From NCBI GenBank assembly GCA_002402755.1, contig DHGK01000405.1:1-16817 (forward strand): DNA of 16,817 nt, given 5' to 3'. How positions within the stretch are numbered: the stretch's first letter is position 1; each line of letters begins with the position of its first letter. This DNA comes from Planctomycetes bacterium UBA4800 (GTDB lineage: Bacteria; Planctomycetota; UBA8108; UBA8890; UBA8898). The translations under genes and the position numbers were made by a program. The notes under the pieces are model-generated. The model saw nothing but the letters and a program-made list of their open reading frames with translations, had not been told where the DNA came from and did not search any database. This document shows positions 7,033 to 14,000 of the stretch, piece by piece.

Positions 7033-7766
7033 GCGTGCTCGTGCTCGAGAACATCGCCTTCGGGTGGAACGGAGACCGCCGGGTGCTCTCGGACCTGAGC
7101 TTCGCGCTGGAGGCGGGCGAGAGCGTGGGCCTCATCGGCCCGAACGGCGCCGGCAAGACGACGCTGTTCCTGCTCTGCGCGGGCATAGTGAAGCCCTCGG
7201 CGGGCCGGATCGAGCTGCTCGGCGCCGCGCCGGGCGATCCGTCGCTGCGGGGCAAGGTGGGGCTCGTCTTTCAGAATGCCGGCGAGCAGCTCTTCTGCAC
7301 GACGGTTGCCGAGGATGTCGCCTTCGGGCCGCGGAACCTCGGGTTGCCCGCGGAGGAAGTCCGGGCGCGCGTCGCGGAGGCGCTGGCGCTCGTCTGCCTG
7401 GCGGGCGTCGAATCGCGCGCGCCGCACCACATGTCGGGCGGCGAGGAGCGCAAGGCGGCGCTCGCGGCGGCGCTCGCGATGCGTCCCGAGCTGCTGCTCC
7501 TCGATGAGCCGACGAGCGATCTGGACTCGCGCAGCCGCCGCGAGCTGCTCGATGTGGTCCGGCATCTTCCCGGCGGGAAGGTCATCGCGTCGCACGACTT
7601 CGAGTTTCTGCACGAGCTCTGCGATCGCGTGGCGGTGCTGTCCGATGGGCGCATCCGAGGCGAGGGGACGCCTGCGGCGGTCTTCGGCGACGAGGATCTG
7701 CTCGCGCGGTGCGGTCTGGAGCTCTCGCGCGGGATGCGGGCGCTGCTCGGCCTGGGGCGCGCGTAA
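7029..7766 (+). CDS. nikO: NikO/CbiO, ATP-binding subunit of Ni/Co ECF transporter
   Basis: A 245-residue ABC ATPase with all expected motifs: Walker A GPNGAGKTT (37-45), Q-loop VFQNAGEQLF (80-89) of the FQNPxDQLF kind typical for ECF ATPases, signature MSGGEERK (135-142, M for L and E for Q/K), Walker B LLLLDEPTSDLD (155-166) and switch His189 in ASHD. As there is only one ATPase gene, it should act as a homodimer under NikQ. The length is short, without the C-terminal extension found in some CbiO proteins. It is the last gene of the nik operon; the stop is followed by a 255-bp gap that holds the promoter of the next unit. No strong intrinsic terminator is seen after it, only short GC pairings at 7772-7796 without a T run. 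Confidence 0.95.
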   Translation: MSVLVLENIAFGWNGDRRVLSDLSFALEAGESVGLIGPNGAGKTTLFLLCAGIVKPSAGRIELLGAAPGDPSLRGKVGLVFQNAGEQLFCTTVAEDVAFGPRNLGLPAEEVRARVAEALALVCLAGVESRAPHHMSGGEERKAALAAALAMRPELLLLDEPTSDLDSRSRRELLDVVRHLPGGKVIASHDFEFLHELCDRVAVLSDGRIRGEGTPAAVFGDEDLLARCGLELSRGMRALLGLGRA

Positions 7767-7797
7767 CAGCCCGCACCGCCGACGGTTAGAGGGCGGC

Positions 7798-7825
7798 TTG
7801 ACAGGCAATTCGTCGCAAGTATACT
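7798..7825 (+). promoter_or_regulatory. Strong sigma70-type promoter
   Basis: A perfect -35 TTGACA (7798-7803), 16-bp spacer and -10 TATACT (7820-7825, five of six consensus bases). The island is AT-rich (7806-7842) inside very GC-rich DNA. Expected transcription start is about 7832, about 190 nt before the ATG at 8022. Confidence 0.8.
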
Positions 7826-7831
7826 TGACTT

Positions 7832-8021
7832 ATTCACATATAGCACTCGGCGTGCGCGCGGCATGTTGTCGTGCGCCCGCAGCCGATGCGGCGCCGTGCA
7901 GCCGGCGGCGGGGTCTCTCCTCGCCGGCCGCGCGCGCGAGTGCGGCCCTATGAAGCACTGTAGCCACAAGGACGAATGGGTGTCGCTTGCCTGGTGAGCG
8001 CACCCCGCAAAGGGGGTAGCC
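7832..8021 (+). promoter_or_regulatory. Long structured 5' leader RNA with alternative hairpins over the RBS
   Basis: Several pairings can be read directly. Arm P1: GCACTCG (7843-7849) with CGAGTGC (7937-7943), continued after a small internal loop by GCGCGCGG (7854-7861) with CCGCGCGC (7928-7935). Inside it, GGCGGGG (7907-7913) pairs with CCTCGCC (7919-7925) around TCTCT, and CC (7902-7903) with GG (7926-7927). Then hairpin A: GGGTG (7978-7982) with CACCC (8001-8005) plus CGCTT (7984-7988) with GAGCG (7996-8000). Hairpin B: ACCCC (8002-8006) with GGGGT (8013-8017), loop GCAAAG (8007-8012). A and B share 8002-8005, so they exclude each other, and B hides the AAAGGGGG Shine-Dalgarno site (8009-8016). 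This is riboswitch- or attenuator-like, but no known class is recognised. Confidence 0.5.
7950..7997 (+). CDS. Possible 15-codon upstream ORF (leader peptide)
   Basis: ATG at 7950 opens a frame encoding MKHCSHKDEWVSLAW with TGA at 7995-7997, 24 bases before the next start codon. It lies inside the structured leader. Its last codons run through the 5' arm and loop of hairpin A, and its stop overlaps the 3' arm, so a translating ribosome would alter the folding near the downstream Shine-Dalgarno site. Against it: no good Shine-Dalgarno sequence precedes the ATG, and an ORF this short can arise by chance. Codon content (AAG, CAC, TGT, TGG) is not telling. Confidence 0.25.
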   Translation: MKHCSHKDEWVSLAW

Positions 8022-8759
8022 ATGCGCAGCCTGTGTGTCTCGGTCATGAGCGTCGCCGTGAGCCTTCTCGCGTGTGCCGCGGAGGAAGCCGCCGGGCAGC
8101 CCAAGGAGGGGCCGGAGCCCAAGGTCGACACCTGGCTCCTGGATTTCAAGCCGCTCGACATCAAGCCGATCGTCGTCGAGCGCGCGAGCGGCAGGGGGCG
8201 CCTGGACTGGTATCTCGTGTACGCCGTGACGAACCGCGACGGCGAGCCGCGGCCGTTCGAGATCACCATCAGCGCGGAATCGGACAAGGGCGTCAAGTAC
8301 AGCGACAGCAGCATGCCCGAGACCGAGCGGGCCGTGGAGCGCGCGCTGGGCGAGGATCTCTTCGGCACCATCGACAGGGAGAAGCATTTCCCGCTCGCGG
8401 AGCAGAAGAAGGCCCTCGATGAGATCCGCGCGCTGCAGGGCGATGCGCAGATCGAGGCGTTCCGGAAATATCTGGAGCGCAAGCGCATCACCATCAAGCC
8501 CAAGGAGACCAAGCGCTGCATCGCGACGTTCGGGGCTCTTGACCGCGAGGCCGATTTCGTGAAAATCTATGTGCGGAATCTGACCGGCACCATCGTCATC
8601 AAGGAGAAGGAAGGCGCGAAGGTGCTCGAGGAGCACGTGCTGGTCTTGGAGTACCGGATTCCCGGCGACGAGTTCGGCCAGTCGCAGGACCGCTTTGAGT
8701 ACGTGGGACGACAATGGATAAAGGTGGAGAGGGAGGTTGCGCCCGCCGCGAAGAAGTAG
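8022..8759 (+). CDS. Predicted lipoprotein of unknown function
   Basis: A 245-residue exported protein. AAAGGGGG at 8009-8016 precedes the ATG by 5 nt. The N-terminus MRSLCVSVMSVAVSLLAC is a signal peptide ending in a lipobox-like LLAC, so Cys18 is likely lipidated. A Glu/Pro/Lys-rich linker follows, then a mixed domain with beta-strands (LDWYLVYAVTNRDGEPRPFE; ADFVKIYVRNLTGTIVIKEK; LEEHVLVLEYRIPGDEF). A charged helical section lies between them (PLAEQKKALDEIRAL, AFRKYLERKRITIKP). Charged residues and Lys are more frequent than in neighbouring proteins. I do not recognise a family. The gene has its own strong promoter and a long structured leader, and its last 46 bases overlap the next gene, which suggests that the two are expressed together. 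Confidence 0.75.
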   Translation: MRSLCVSVMSVAVSLLACAAEEAAGQPKEGPEPKVDTWLLDFKPLDIKPIVVERASGRGRLDWYLVYAVTNRDGEPRPFEITISAESDKGVKYSDSSMPETERAVERALGEDLFGTIDREKHFPLAEQKKALDEIRALQGDAQIEAFRKYLERKRITIKPKETKRCIATFGALDREADFVKIYVRNLTGTIVIKEKEGAKVLEEHVLVLEYRIPGDEFGQSQDRFEYVGRQWIKVEREVAPAAKK

Positions 8760-9067
8760 CCGACGAGGCGCGTGCGCCCGCGGGCGGCCCCTGCGACGGC
8801 CCCGCGCACGCGCGGCACCGTGAATTCTACGCCCGCCTGAGCCGCGAGGAGACGCAGCTCTTGCTTTTACGGAACGAGCTCTACGGGGGATCGTGGGACG
8901 AGATGGAGCGTGACCTGCGCCGGCGGCTGGAGCGGAAGCCCTTCGTGTTCCGTCTCATGCACCGCATCGAGGAGGACCTCGCACGCATTGCCCGCGTGCG
9001 CGCCTACGAGGAGGCGCACCGGACGGACCTGGGTGTGTTTTTGACGTCCGATACTGACGATAGATAG
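8714..9067 (+). CDS. Small conserved-looking hypothetical protein
   Basis: A 117-residue, presumably cytoplasmic protein with no signal peptide or membrane helix. The first 35 residues are Gly/Ala/Glu-rich and look disordered, while residues about 36-105 are strongly helical and charged (EFYARLSREETQLLLLRNEL, WDEMERDLRRRLERKPFVF, MHRIEEDLARIARVRAYEEA), as in a small helical bundle or coiled coil. The ATG at 8714 lies within the end of the lipoprotein gene (46-bp overlap). There is no strong Shine-Dalgarno site (only GGGA about 8 nt upstream) and no better in-frame start before the helical part. Residues 51-56 (QLLLLR) use four different leucine codons, including the rare TTA. I do not recognise it. 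The clear helical pattern and G/C third-position bias support a real gene. Confidence 0.6.
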   Translation: MDKGGEGGCARREEVADEARAPAGGPCDGPAHARHREFYARLSREETQLLLLRNELYGGSWDEMERDLRRRLERKPFVFRLMHRIEEDLARIARVRAYEEAHRTDLGVFLTSDTDDR

Positions 9068-9082
9068 GTAATGAGGCATGGT

Positions 9083-9115
9083 CCCTGCCGCACGCGTTCG
9101 CGTTGCCCGGCAGGG
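9083..9115 (+). promoter_or_regulatory. Hairpin in the leader of the PQQ-like lipoprotein gene
   Basis: CCCTGCCG (9083-9090) pairs exactly with CGGCAGGG (9108-9115). The loop holds a second small stem, ACGC-GTTC-GCGT (9092-9103). There is no T run after it, so it is not a classical terminator. It lies in the 185-bp gap 9068-9252, which otherwise holds only GC-rich DNA and the next gene's Shine-Dalgarno site. Confidence 0.4.
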
Positions 9116-9252
9116 TGTCGCGTGCCCTGCGCGACCGCCTCGATGTGCCGCCGCACGGCGCACGGCGCCGCGGCCGGCGCCGCGAGGCGAGGATTCGGGC
9201 GCGCCGCATCCGGCAAGGCGCGGCGCGCGCCCGCAGGCGAAAGGAGAGGAAC

Positions 9253-10617
9253 GTGCGGAGTTTCGGCAGAGCAGCGTTGGGAACGTGGGTTCTCGCGGTA
9301 CTGTGGTCGTGCTCGAGCGATGCGCCCGTCGTCGAGGAGAAGGCGGCGGCGCCCCGCGCGGGCAGGTTCATGGTCGCCCCCGGCGGCCTGGAAGGCACGT
9401 CGCTCAAGGAAGCCTGGGTCTACGAGCACGACAAGGAGATCGCGGGCCTGTGCTACGACAAGGGCCTGATCCTCCTCTGGACGGCGGACAACGATCTGCT
9501 GCGCCTCGATCCCGCGACCGGGCTCCCCATCGAGTACCGCCTGCGGCTCAAGGGGCCGCTCAAGTACGCCCCGGCGGTCTACAGGTATCCCCCCGGCACG
9601 GCCGGCAACGATGAGATCTACGTCATCCAGCACGGCGACTTGCTGTGCTGCATCGAGGCCGAGACGCTGCTCGAGCTCTGGAGCGAGAAGCTCGGCTTCG
9701 GCGTGGCCTCCGCGCCGGCGGTCGGCGAGAAGACCATCTACGTGACCGCCGAGGGCGGACGTATCAACACGTTCCGCAAGGAGAACCGGAGCCTGGGCTG
9801 GACCCATTCGGCCGGCAAGAGCGTGAGCGCGGCCCCGGTGCTCGCGGGCGACATGGTGTACATGGCGTCCGAGGACGGCAACGTGTATGCGCTCAACGCG
9901 ATCAGCGGCTGGATCAACGGCCGCTCGTGGATCGGGAAGACCAGGGCGCGCATCAAGACGCGGCCCGTCGTGTACCAGCAGCGCGTGTTTGCGGCCTCGC
10001 ACGATTGCTTCCTCTATGGCTTCGATGCGAACGACGGCAACGTGGCATGGAAGTTCTCGACCGGCAGGATCGTCAACGACCAGCCGCACGCATGCAGCGA
10101 TACGGTGTTCTGCCTCGCCGATGACCTCCAGAACGGCGAGCGCACGCTCTACGCCGTCAGCTCGACGAACGGCAAGGCCAGGTGGAAGCGGACGATGCCC
10201 GGCGTGGATGGCAGGACGTACGATGAGCCCGGCGTCCCCGGCGTGGGCGCGTTCATATGCCCCGGCAAGGAGCTGGCCTACGTGCTCGCCAAGGATGCAC
10301 CCGAGATCTGGGCGCTCAGCCTCGCCGACGGCAAGCTCGTCCACAGAATCGGTCTCACGCAGCGGCCCGACATCGTCGTGAGCCATGACGCCGAGCAGGG
10401 CCGAGACGACGCCGCCCGCGGGCTCGTGCTCATGGCGGTGAAGAAGGGCTCGGGCAAGGCCGCGCGGATCATCGCCCTCAGGGAGCGGAGATTAGTCCAC
10501 CGCAACGCCGAGCCGGCGCCCAAGGCCGAGGCGCCGAAGGCGGAGGCGCCCGCGACCGAGGAACCGAAGGCCGAGGAACCCGCCGAGGAACCCGCCGAGG
10601 AACCCGAGGAGGAGTAG
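9253..10617 (+). CDS. PQQ-like beta-propeller repeat lipoprotein
   Basis: A 454-residue exported protein. The GTG at 9253 is chosen because AAGGAGAGG lies at 9241-9249 and the signal peptide starts right there (MRSFGRAALGTWVLAVLWSC). Cys20 may be lipidated, though Trp at -2 is unusual for a lipobox. An in-frame ATG at 9103 would add a 50-residue Arg-rich extension ahead of the signal peptide and is rejected. Residues about 50-430 show blades of the PQQ/WD-like type, with the repeat 'V/LYALNxxxGxxxW': GNVYALNAISG, FLYGFDANDGNVAWKFSTG, TLYAVSSTNGKARWKRTMPG, IWALSLADGKLVHRIG. Such propellers serve as binding scaffolds in the cell envelope; no cofactor or enzyme residues can be assigned. The C-terminus is an acidic Pro/Glu/Ala repeat tail. 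Confidence 0.88.
   Translation: MRSFGRAALGTWVLAVLWSCSSDAPVVEEKAAAPRAGRFMVAPGGLEGTSLKEAWVYEHDKEIAGLCYDKGLILLWTADNDLLRLDPATGLPIEYRLRLKGPLKYAPAVYRYPPGTAGNDEIYVIQHGDLLCCIEAETLLELWSEKLGFGVASAPAVGEKTIYVTAEGGRINTFRKENRSLGWTHSAGKSVSAAPVLAGDMVYMASEDGNVYALNAISGWINGRSWIGKTRARIKTRPVVYQQRVFAASHDCFLYGFDANDGNVAWKFSTGRIVNDQPHACSDTVFCLADDLQNGERTLYAVSSTNGKARWKRTMPGVDGRTYDEPGVPGVGAFICPGKELAYVLAKDAPEIWALSLADGKLVHRIGLTQRPDIVVSHDAEQGRDDAARGLVLMAVKKGSGKAARIIALRERRLVHRNAEPAPKAEAPKAEAPATEEPKAEEPAEEPAEEPEEE
10519..10605 (+). repeat. In-frame short tandem repeats coding an acidic Pro-Glu-Ala tail
   Basis: Two 15-bp units (10519-10533, 10534-10548) encode PKAEA twice; after a short spacer, three exact copies of the 12-mer GCCGAGGAACCC follow (10570-10581, 10582-10593, 10594-10605) encoding AEEP. 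The units keep the frame and lie at the very end of the propeller lipoprotein gene. Such repeats can change length by slippage. Confidence 0.8.
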
Positions 10618-10634
10618 CGCCTGCCGGCTGCGAT

Positions 10635-10656
10635 GCCCGCCCTTCGGGGCGCGGGC
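10635..10656. terminator. Possible bidirectional terminator hairpin between convergent genes
   Basis: A GC hairpin closed by a TTCG tetraloop (10643-10646), with GCCC-CC on the 5' side and GGGCG-GGC on the 3' side and one bulged C. It lies in the 40-bp gap between the propeller gene and the end of tilS, where a terminator is expected for both strands. There is no T tract on either side, so it is not a canonical intrinsic terminator. Confidence 0.35.
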
Positions 10657-10657
10657 G

Positions 10658-12133
10658 CTACGCGAGGTCCCCGCATCCGGGAGACGCGCCCGCGCGGGGC
10701 GGCGACCGAGACGCGAGAAGCGCCCGCACCGCCGCCGGCGCGCGGGCGATGCGCAACACGAGGCGGCCGCGTGTTGCAGGCGAGAGTCGGGCCTTCTGGC
10801 CGATGCGCAGGCCCGGCACCCACACGATGTCCGCGCCCGCACAGACGATGGGCCACGCATCGCGCACGTGCTCGGGGATGCCTTGCGCGCGGAAGAACTC
10901 CTTGAGCCTGATGCGGCCCGGCGCGCCCAGCGGCCGGAACCTGTCGCCGGGCCTGCGCGCGCGCACGGCGAGAGGCGGCGCGATCGTGTCGGCGTCGATC
11001 GTCTCGTCGCGGGGAAACCGCGCGGCATCGATGTCTCCGCCGCGGCCGGCGGGGACGGTCTCCGCGGGCAGGCATACGAGTACCCAGTCTCCGAATACGG
11101 CCTGCGCGCCGAGGTCCAGCGTGCATTCCGGGGGCGCGCCGGCCGGTGCGCCGGAGGAAAAGAACACGCCGTCGCCGGCGCGGGCGACGGCGAAGCCGCC
11201 GGGGAGCAGGACCTTGCGGCGCGCGCCCGCAATGACGGCGCGCACGGCCCGCACGTGGCCCCGCGTGAGGCGATCCGCGCGGCGCGTCAGCCGCGCGGCG
11301 GCCGCGACGAGGAGCTCGTGCAGTGCGATGGGAGAGAGGGCGGCGAGCGCCGCGCGCGGCGCCGCGAACGGACCCGCGCCGGCCGGCAGCAGGGGCGCAA
11401 CCTGCACGCGCGCCCGCGCCGTCAGCTCGCGGGCGTCATCCGCGAGTCCGCGCACGGCGGCATCCAGACGCGCGTTGAATCCCGCGCGCAGCACGGGCAG
11501 GATCTCGGACCGCAGGCGGTTGCGCGGAATGCGCGCGTCGAGATTGGAGGCATCATCGCGAAAGCGCGCCCCGCGCGCCGCCAGAAACGCCGTCGTGTCC
11601 GCGCGCGTCACGCCGAGCAGCGGCCTGATGAGGCTGCACGCCGCGGCGCCCGCGAGCGGGCGCGCGAAGGGAATCCCGCAGAGCCCGGCGATGCCCGCGC
11701 CGCGCAGCAGGCGCAGCAGCACCGTCTCGACCTGGTCGTCGGCCGTGTGGCCCGTGGCGATGGCGTCGAGCGCCAGCTCGCGGGCCCAGCGCGCGAAGAC
11801 GCCGTAGCGCGCGGCGCGGGCCGGCGCTTCGTACGAGCGGGCGTCGGGTCGCTGCGGCAGCGTGATGCGCGCGGCGACGAAGGGAAGGCCGTGCGCGGCG
11901 GCGAGATCCTCGGTGAAGGCCATGTCGGCATCCGCCTCGGCCCCGCGCAGGCCGTGGTGGACGTGTCCGACGACGAGCGTCGTCTTGTCGCGCAGAAGAT
12001 CGAGGAGCGCGAGCAGCAGCGCGACCGAGTCGCGGCCGCCGGAGACGGCGACCAGCAGCCGCCGCACGTCCGCGCACAGGCGTTGCTCCGCGAGCGCGCG
12101 CGCGATCGTGTCGAGGAAAGAAGCATCGTGCAT
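10658..12133 (-). CDS. tilS: tRNA(Ile)-lysidine synthase TilS
   Basis: A 491-residue protein of the PP-loop ATPase family. It has the nucleotide-binding motif SGGRDS (31-36), then VGHVHHGLRGAEADAD and ATGHTADDQVETVLLRLLRG, which are typical of TilS. The C-terminal domain carries RRPGDRFRPLGAPGRIRLKE and FFRAQGIPEHVRDAWPIV, as in full-length TilS with its tRNA-binding domains. The enzyme joins lysine to C34 of the CAU anticodon of tRNA-Ile2, so that it reads AUA and is charged with isoleucine; it is normally essential. The start ATG at 12133 has only a weak upstream purine stretch. It is transcribed to the left, 40 bp after the metallopeptidase gene, with a GC hairpin (GCCGCG/CGCGGC) in that gap, and convergent with the propeller gene. 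It is 40-60 residues longer than many bacterial TilS proteins, with an Ala/Arg-rich C-terminal end. Confidence 0.96.
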   Translation of the reverse strand: MHDASFLDTIARALAEQRLCADVRRLLVAVSGGRDSVALLLALLDLLRDKTTLVVGHVHHGLRGAEADADMAFTEDLAAAHGLPFVAARITLPQRPDARSYEAPARAARYGVFARWARELALDAIATGHTADDQVETVLLRLLRGAGIAGLCGIPFARPLAGAAACSLIRPLLGVTRADTTAFLAARGARFRDDASNLDARIPRNRLRSEILPVLRAGFNARLDAAVRGLADDARELTARARVQVAPLLPAGAGPFAAPRAALAALSPIALHELLVAAAARLTRRADRLTRGHVRAVRAVIAGARRKVLLPGGFAVARAGDGVFFSSGAPAGAPPECTLDLGAQAVFGDWVLVCLPAETVPAGRGGDIDAARFPRDETIDADTIAPPLAVRARRPGDRFRPLGAPGRIRLKEFFRAQGIPEHVRDAWPIVCAGADIVWVPGLRIGQKARLSPATRGRLVLRIARAPAAVRALLASRSPPRAGASPGCGDLA

Positions 12134-12173
12134 GCGTCGTGCCCATGCGCGCCGCGTGCGGGCGCGCGGCGGC

Positions 12174-13937
12174 TTACGAGTCGGCGTGCGGCGCGAGCGC
12201 CGCCTCCTCCCATTCGCGCTCGAGCTGGAGCGCTCCGCCGATGCGGTAGGAGCGCGTCCAGGCCTCCCAGCCGGGCTCGATCCGGAGGTCCTTCAGAAAC
12301 GCGATGAAGCACTCCAGGCTCGCGCGGGACACGAGGTATTGTACCAGGGAATGGCTCTGCGCATAGAAGACATCGAGGCGGTCCTCGGGCGGATATGTCT
12401 CCAGGGCGAGCAGCTCGTCGATCGGGAAGAGCCGGCGCTGCTGCGCGGCCCGGAGCAGATGCCGCCGGTAGTACGCGTGCTTGAAGCCGGGCTCGCTCAT
12501 CACGGCCGCGCCCTCGTTCGCCCAGAGCGGTATCGCGCGCGGGTAGTCGAGGGCGGCCGCGAGCAGGAGGTGCGTGAGCTCGTGCCTGAGCACGCTGGAC
12601 AGGAGCTGGGGGCAGCCGCGGTACGTGTCGATCTCCTGGACGAGCAGGCGGCCGAGCTGCGATTTCCACGTGGTGCGGGCGGGAGCCCATGCCTCGACCC
12701 CGGCCGCCTCGATGTAGCGCTCCTTCGTGGAGTGAATGGTGACGGTGCACGGCAGCGCGAACTCGCGCACGCCGAACCGCGGCGCCAGATCGCCGAAGTG
12801 GAACTCGAGGGCTTCGCTCACCTGGACGCCGAGCGATCCGTCCGCGCAGGCGACGATGAAATGCGCACTCGCGATGGTGCGGGGCGCTTCGACCGGCGCC
12901 GGCGGCGCCGCCGCCGTGCCCGTCTCCTCGCCGGCCGCCCACCCGCCGTGCACGGCCAGGGCCTTCTCCGGGTCGAAGGGCGCGTTCGGGTCCGGGCAGA
13001 CGCGCATGTAGTGAGGGACCGCCTCCTGCAACCGGCCCAGGGACTCGAGCGTGTGGCCCATGAGGAAGTGCAGCGCATCGCTCCGCGGGCAGAAGCCCAG
13101 GGCGCGCCGGAGCACCGTTTCGCTCTCGGCGTGTCTGCCCTCGGCGAGCAGGTGCTGCGCCACGCGGGCCTGCGCATAGGTGTAGCGGTTCACGAGGCTC
13201 GCGAAGACATCGGGCTTGCTCGCAAGCGCAGCCTCGTAGTGCGATGCGGCCCCTGGAAAATCCTGGGCGTCGAGGGCGCGATCGCCGAGCTGCGCTTCCG
13301 CCTGCGCGATCGGTTCCTCCAGCTCCGTGCTCCTGTCCGGGAAGAGCTCCGAGAGCCTTCGATACAGCGCCAGGCCCTGGTCGAGGTCGCCGCCGGCGCA
13401 GGCGGCCTCGGCCTGCATGCGGAGAGGCATGAACGATGCCTTGAGGGCGTTCAGCTCGTCGATCGCCGCCCGCGCCCTGGGACAGTCATCGCCGGCCGCC
13501 TCCGCGCGCGCGAACACGGCGAGGGCCTCGTCGTGCCGCTTGAGACGCTGGAGGAACGCGCCGTGGGCGAGGAGCGCGTTCCGAAGCGCGTCGCGCACCC
13601 CCTCGCGCCGCGGCGCGCACGCCGCGGCCTGCTCGAACTGCGCGAGCGCCTGCTCGAACTGCTCGTGGTGGAGGAGCCGGGCGCCCTGGACGAGGAGATC
13701 GGAGACGACGTCCGTGCGCAGGATCTCCTCGATCTGCTTGCGGGGGATCTCGATCGTGCCGTAGGGGAGCCTGAGGCGCACGATGCGAGAGGTCTCCTCG
13801 ACGACCTGCCCTTCCACGCGGTTGCCGTTGCGCAGGACCAGCGTGTCGGCCGCGCCGTCGAGCGCAAGGAACATCGCGAGCGCGCAGGCCGCGGCCCGCA
13901 CCTGCCGTCCGTGTCGGCGCTCGTGCCGTCTACGCAC
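12174..13937 (-). CDS. Secreted TPR protein with HExxH metallopeptidase domain (gluzincin-like)
   Basis: 587 residues from a GTG at 13937, chosen because GAGGAG lies 5 nt upstream and the signal peptide follows; an in-frame ATG at 14072 would add an implausible Arg/Pro/Gly-rich leader. A basic N-terminus plus hydrophobic segment (15-30) forms a signal peptide. Next, residues 31-73 (DTLVLRNGNRVEGQVVEE, RLRLPYGTIEIPRKQIEEI) form a small SH3/Sm-like beta module. Residues about 75-320 are TPR-like helical repeats (FEQALAQFEQAA, DEALAVFARAEA, LDQGLALYRRLSELFP, HYEAALAS, AESETVLRRALGF, GRLQEAVPHYMRV). Residues about 355-560 are the peptidase domain with HELTH (452-456) and a downstream glutamate in PLWANEGAAV (Glu475), the zinc-ligand layout of gluzincins such as the peptidase MA-like/DUF1570 group. 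It probably cuts peptides or proteins in the envelope; its substrate is unknown. Confidence 0.85.
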   Translation of the reverse strand: MRRRHERRHGRQVRAAACALAMFLALDGAADTLVLRNGNRVEGQVVEETSRIVRLRLPYGTIEIPRKQIEEILRTDVVSDLLVQGARLLHHEQFEQALAQFEQAAACAPRREGVRDALRNALLAHGAFLQRLKRHDEALAVFARAEAAGDDCPRARAAIDELNALKASFMPLRMQAEAACAGGDLDQGLALYRRLSELFPDRSTELEEPIAQAEAQLGDRALDAQDFPGAASHYEAALASKPDVFASLVNRYTYAQARVAQHLLAEGRHAESETVLRRALGFCPRSDALHFLMGHTLESLGRLQEAVPHYMRVCPDPNAPFDPEKALAVHGGWAAGEETGTAAAPPAPVEAPRTIASAHFIVACADGSLGVQVSEALEFHFGDLAPRFGVREFALPCTVTIHSTKERYIEAAGVEAWAPARTTWKSQLGRLLVQEIDTYRGCPQLLSSVLRHELTHLLLAAALDYPRAIPLWANEGAAVMSEPGFKHAYYRRHLLRAAQQRRLFPIDELLALETYPPEDRLDVFYAQSHSLVQYLVSRASLECFIAFLKDLRIEPGWEAWTRSYRIGGALQLEREWEEAALAPHADS

Positions 13938-14000
13938 GCATGCTCCTCGGCGCGCGCCTGCGCGATGCGCCGGCGCGGCGATGCCTCGAGGCCGTGCCGC

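Noticed and set aside
7978..8021. A cyclic-di-GMP (GEMM) riboswitch, suggested by GCAAAG and GGTAGCC
   Set aside because: The rest of the GEMM consensus (a GCAAACC-like strand and the tetraloop-receptor arms) is missing and the spacing is wrong.
9041..9070. A promoter with TTGACG at 9041-9046 ahead of the propeller gene
   Set aside because: No acceptable -10 lies 16-18 bp downstream; the TTGACG is within the end of the small gene.
9103..9252. An upstream ATG for the PQQ-like lipoprotein
   Set aside because: It would put 50 Arg-rich residues before the signal peptide; the GTG at 9253 has AAGGAGAGG in front.
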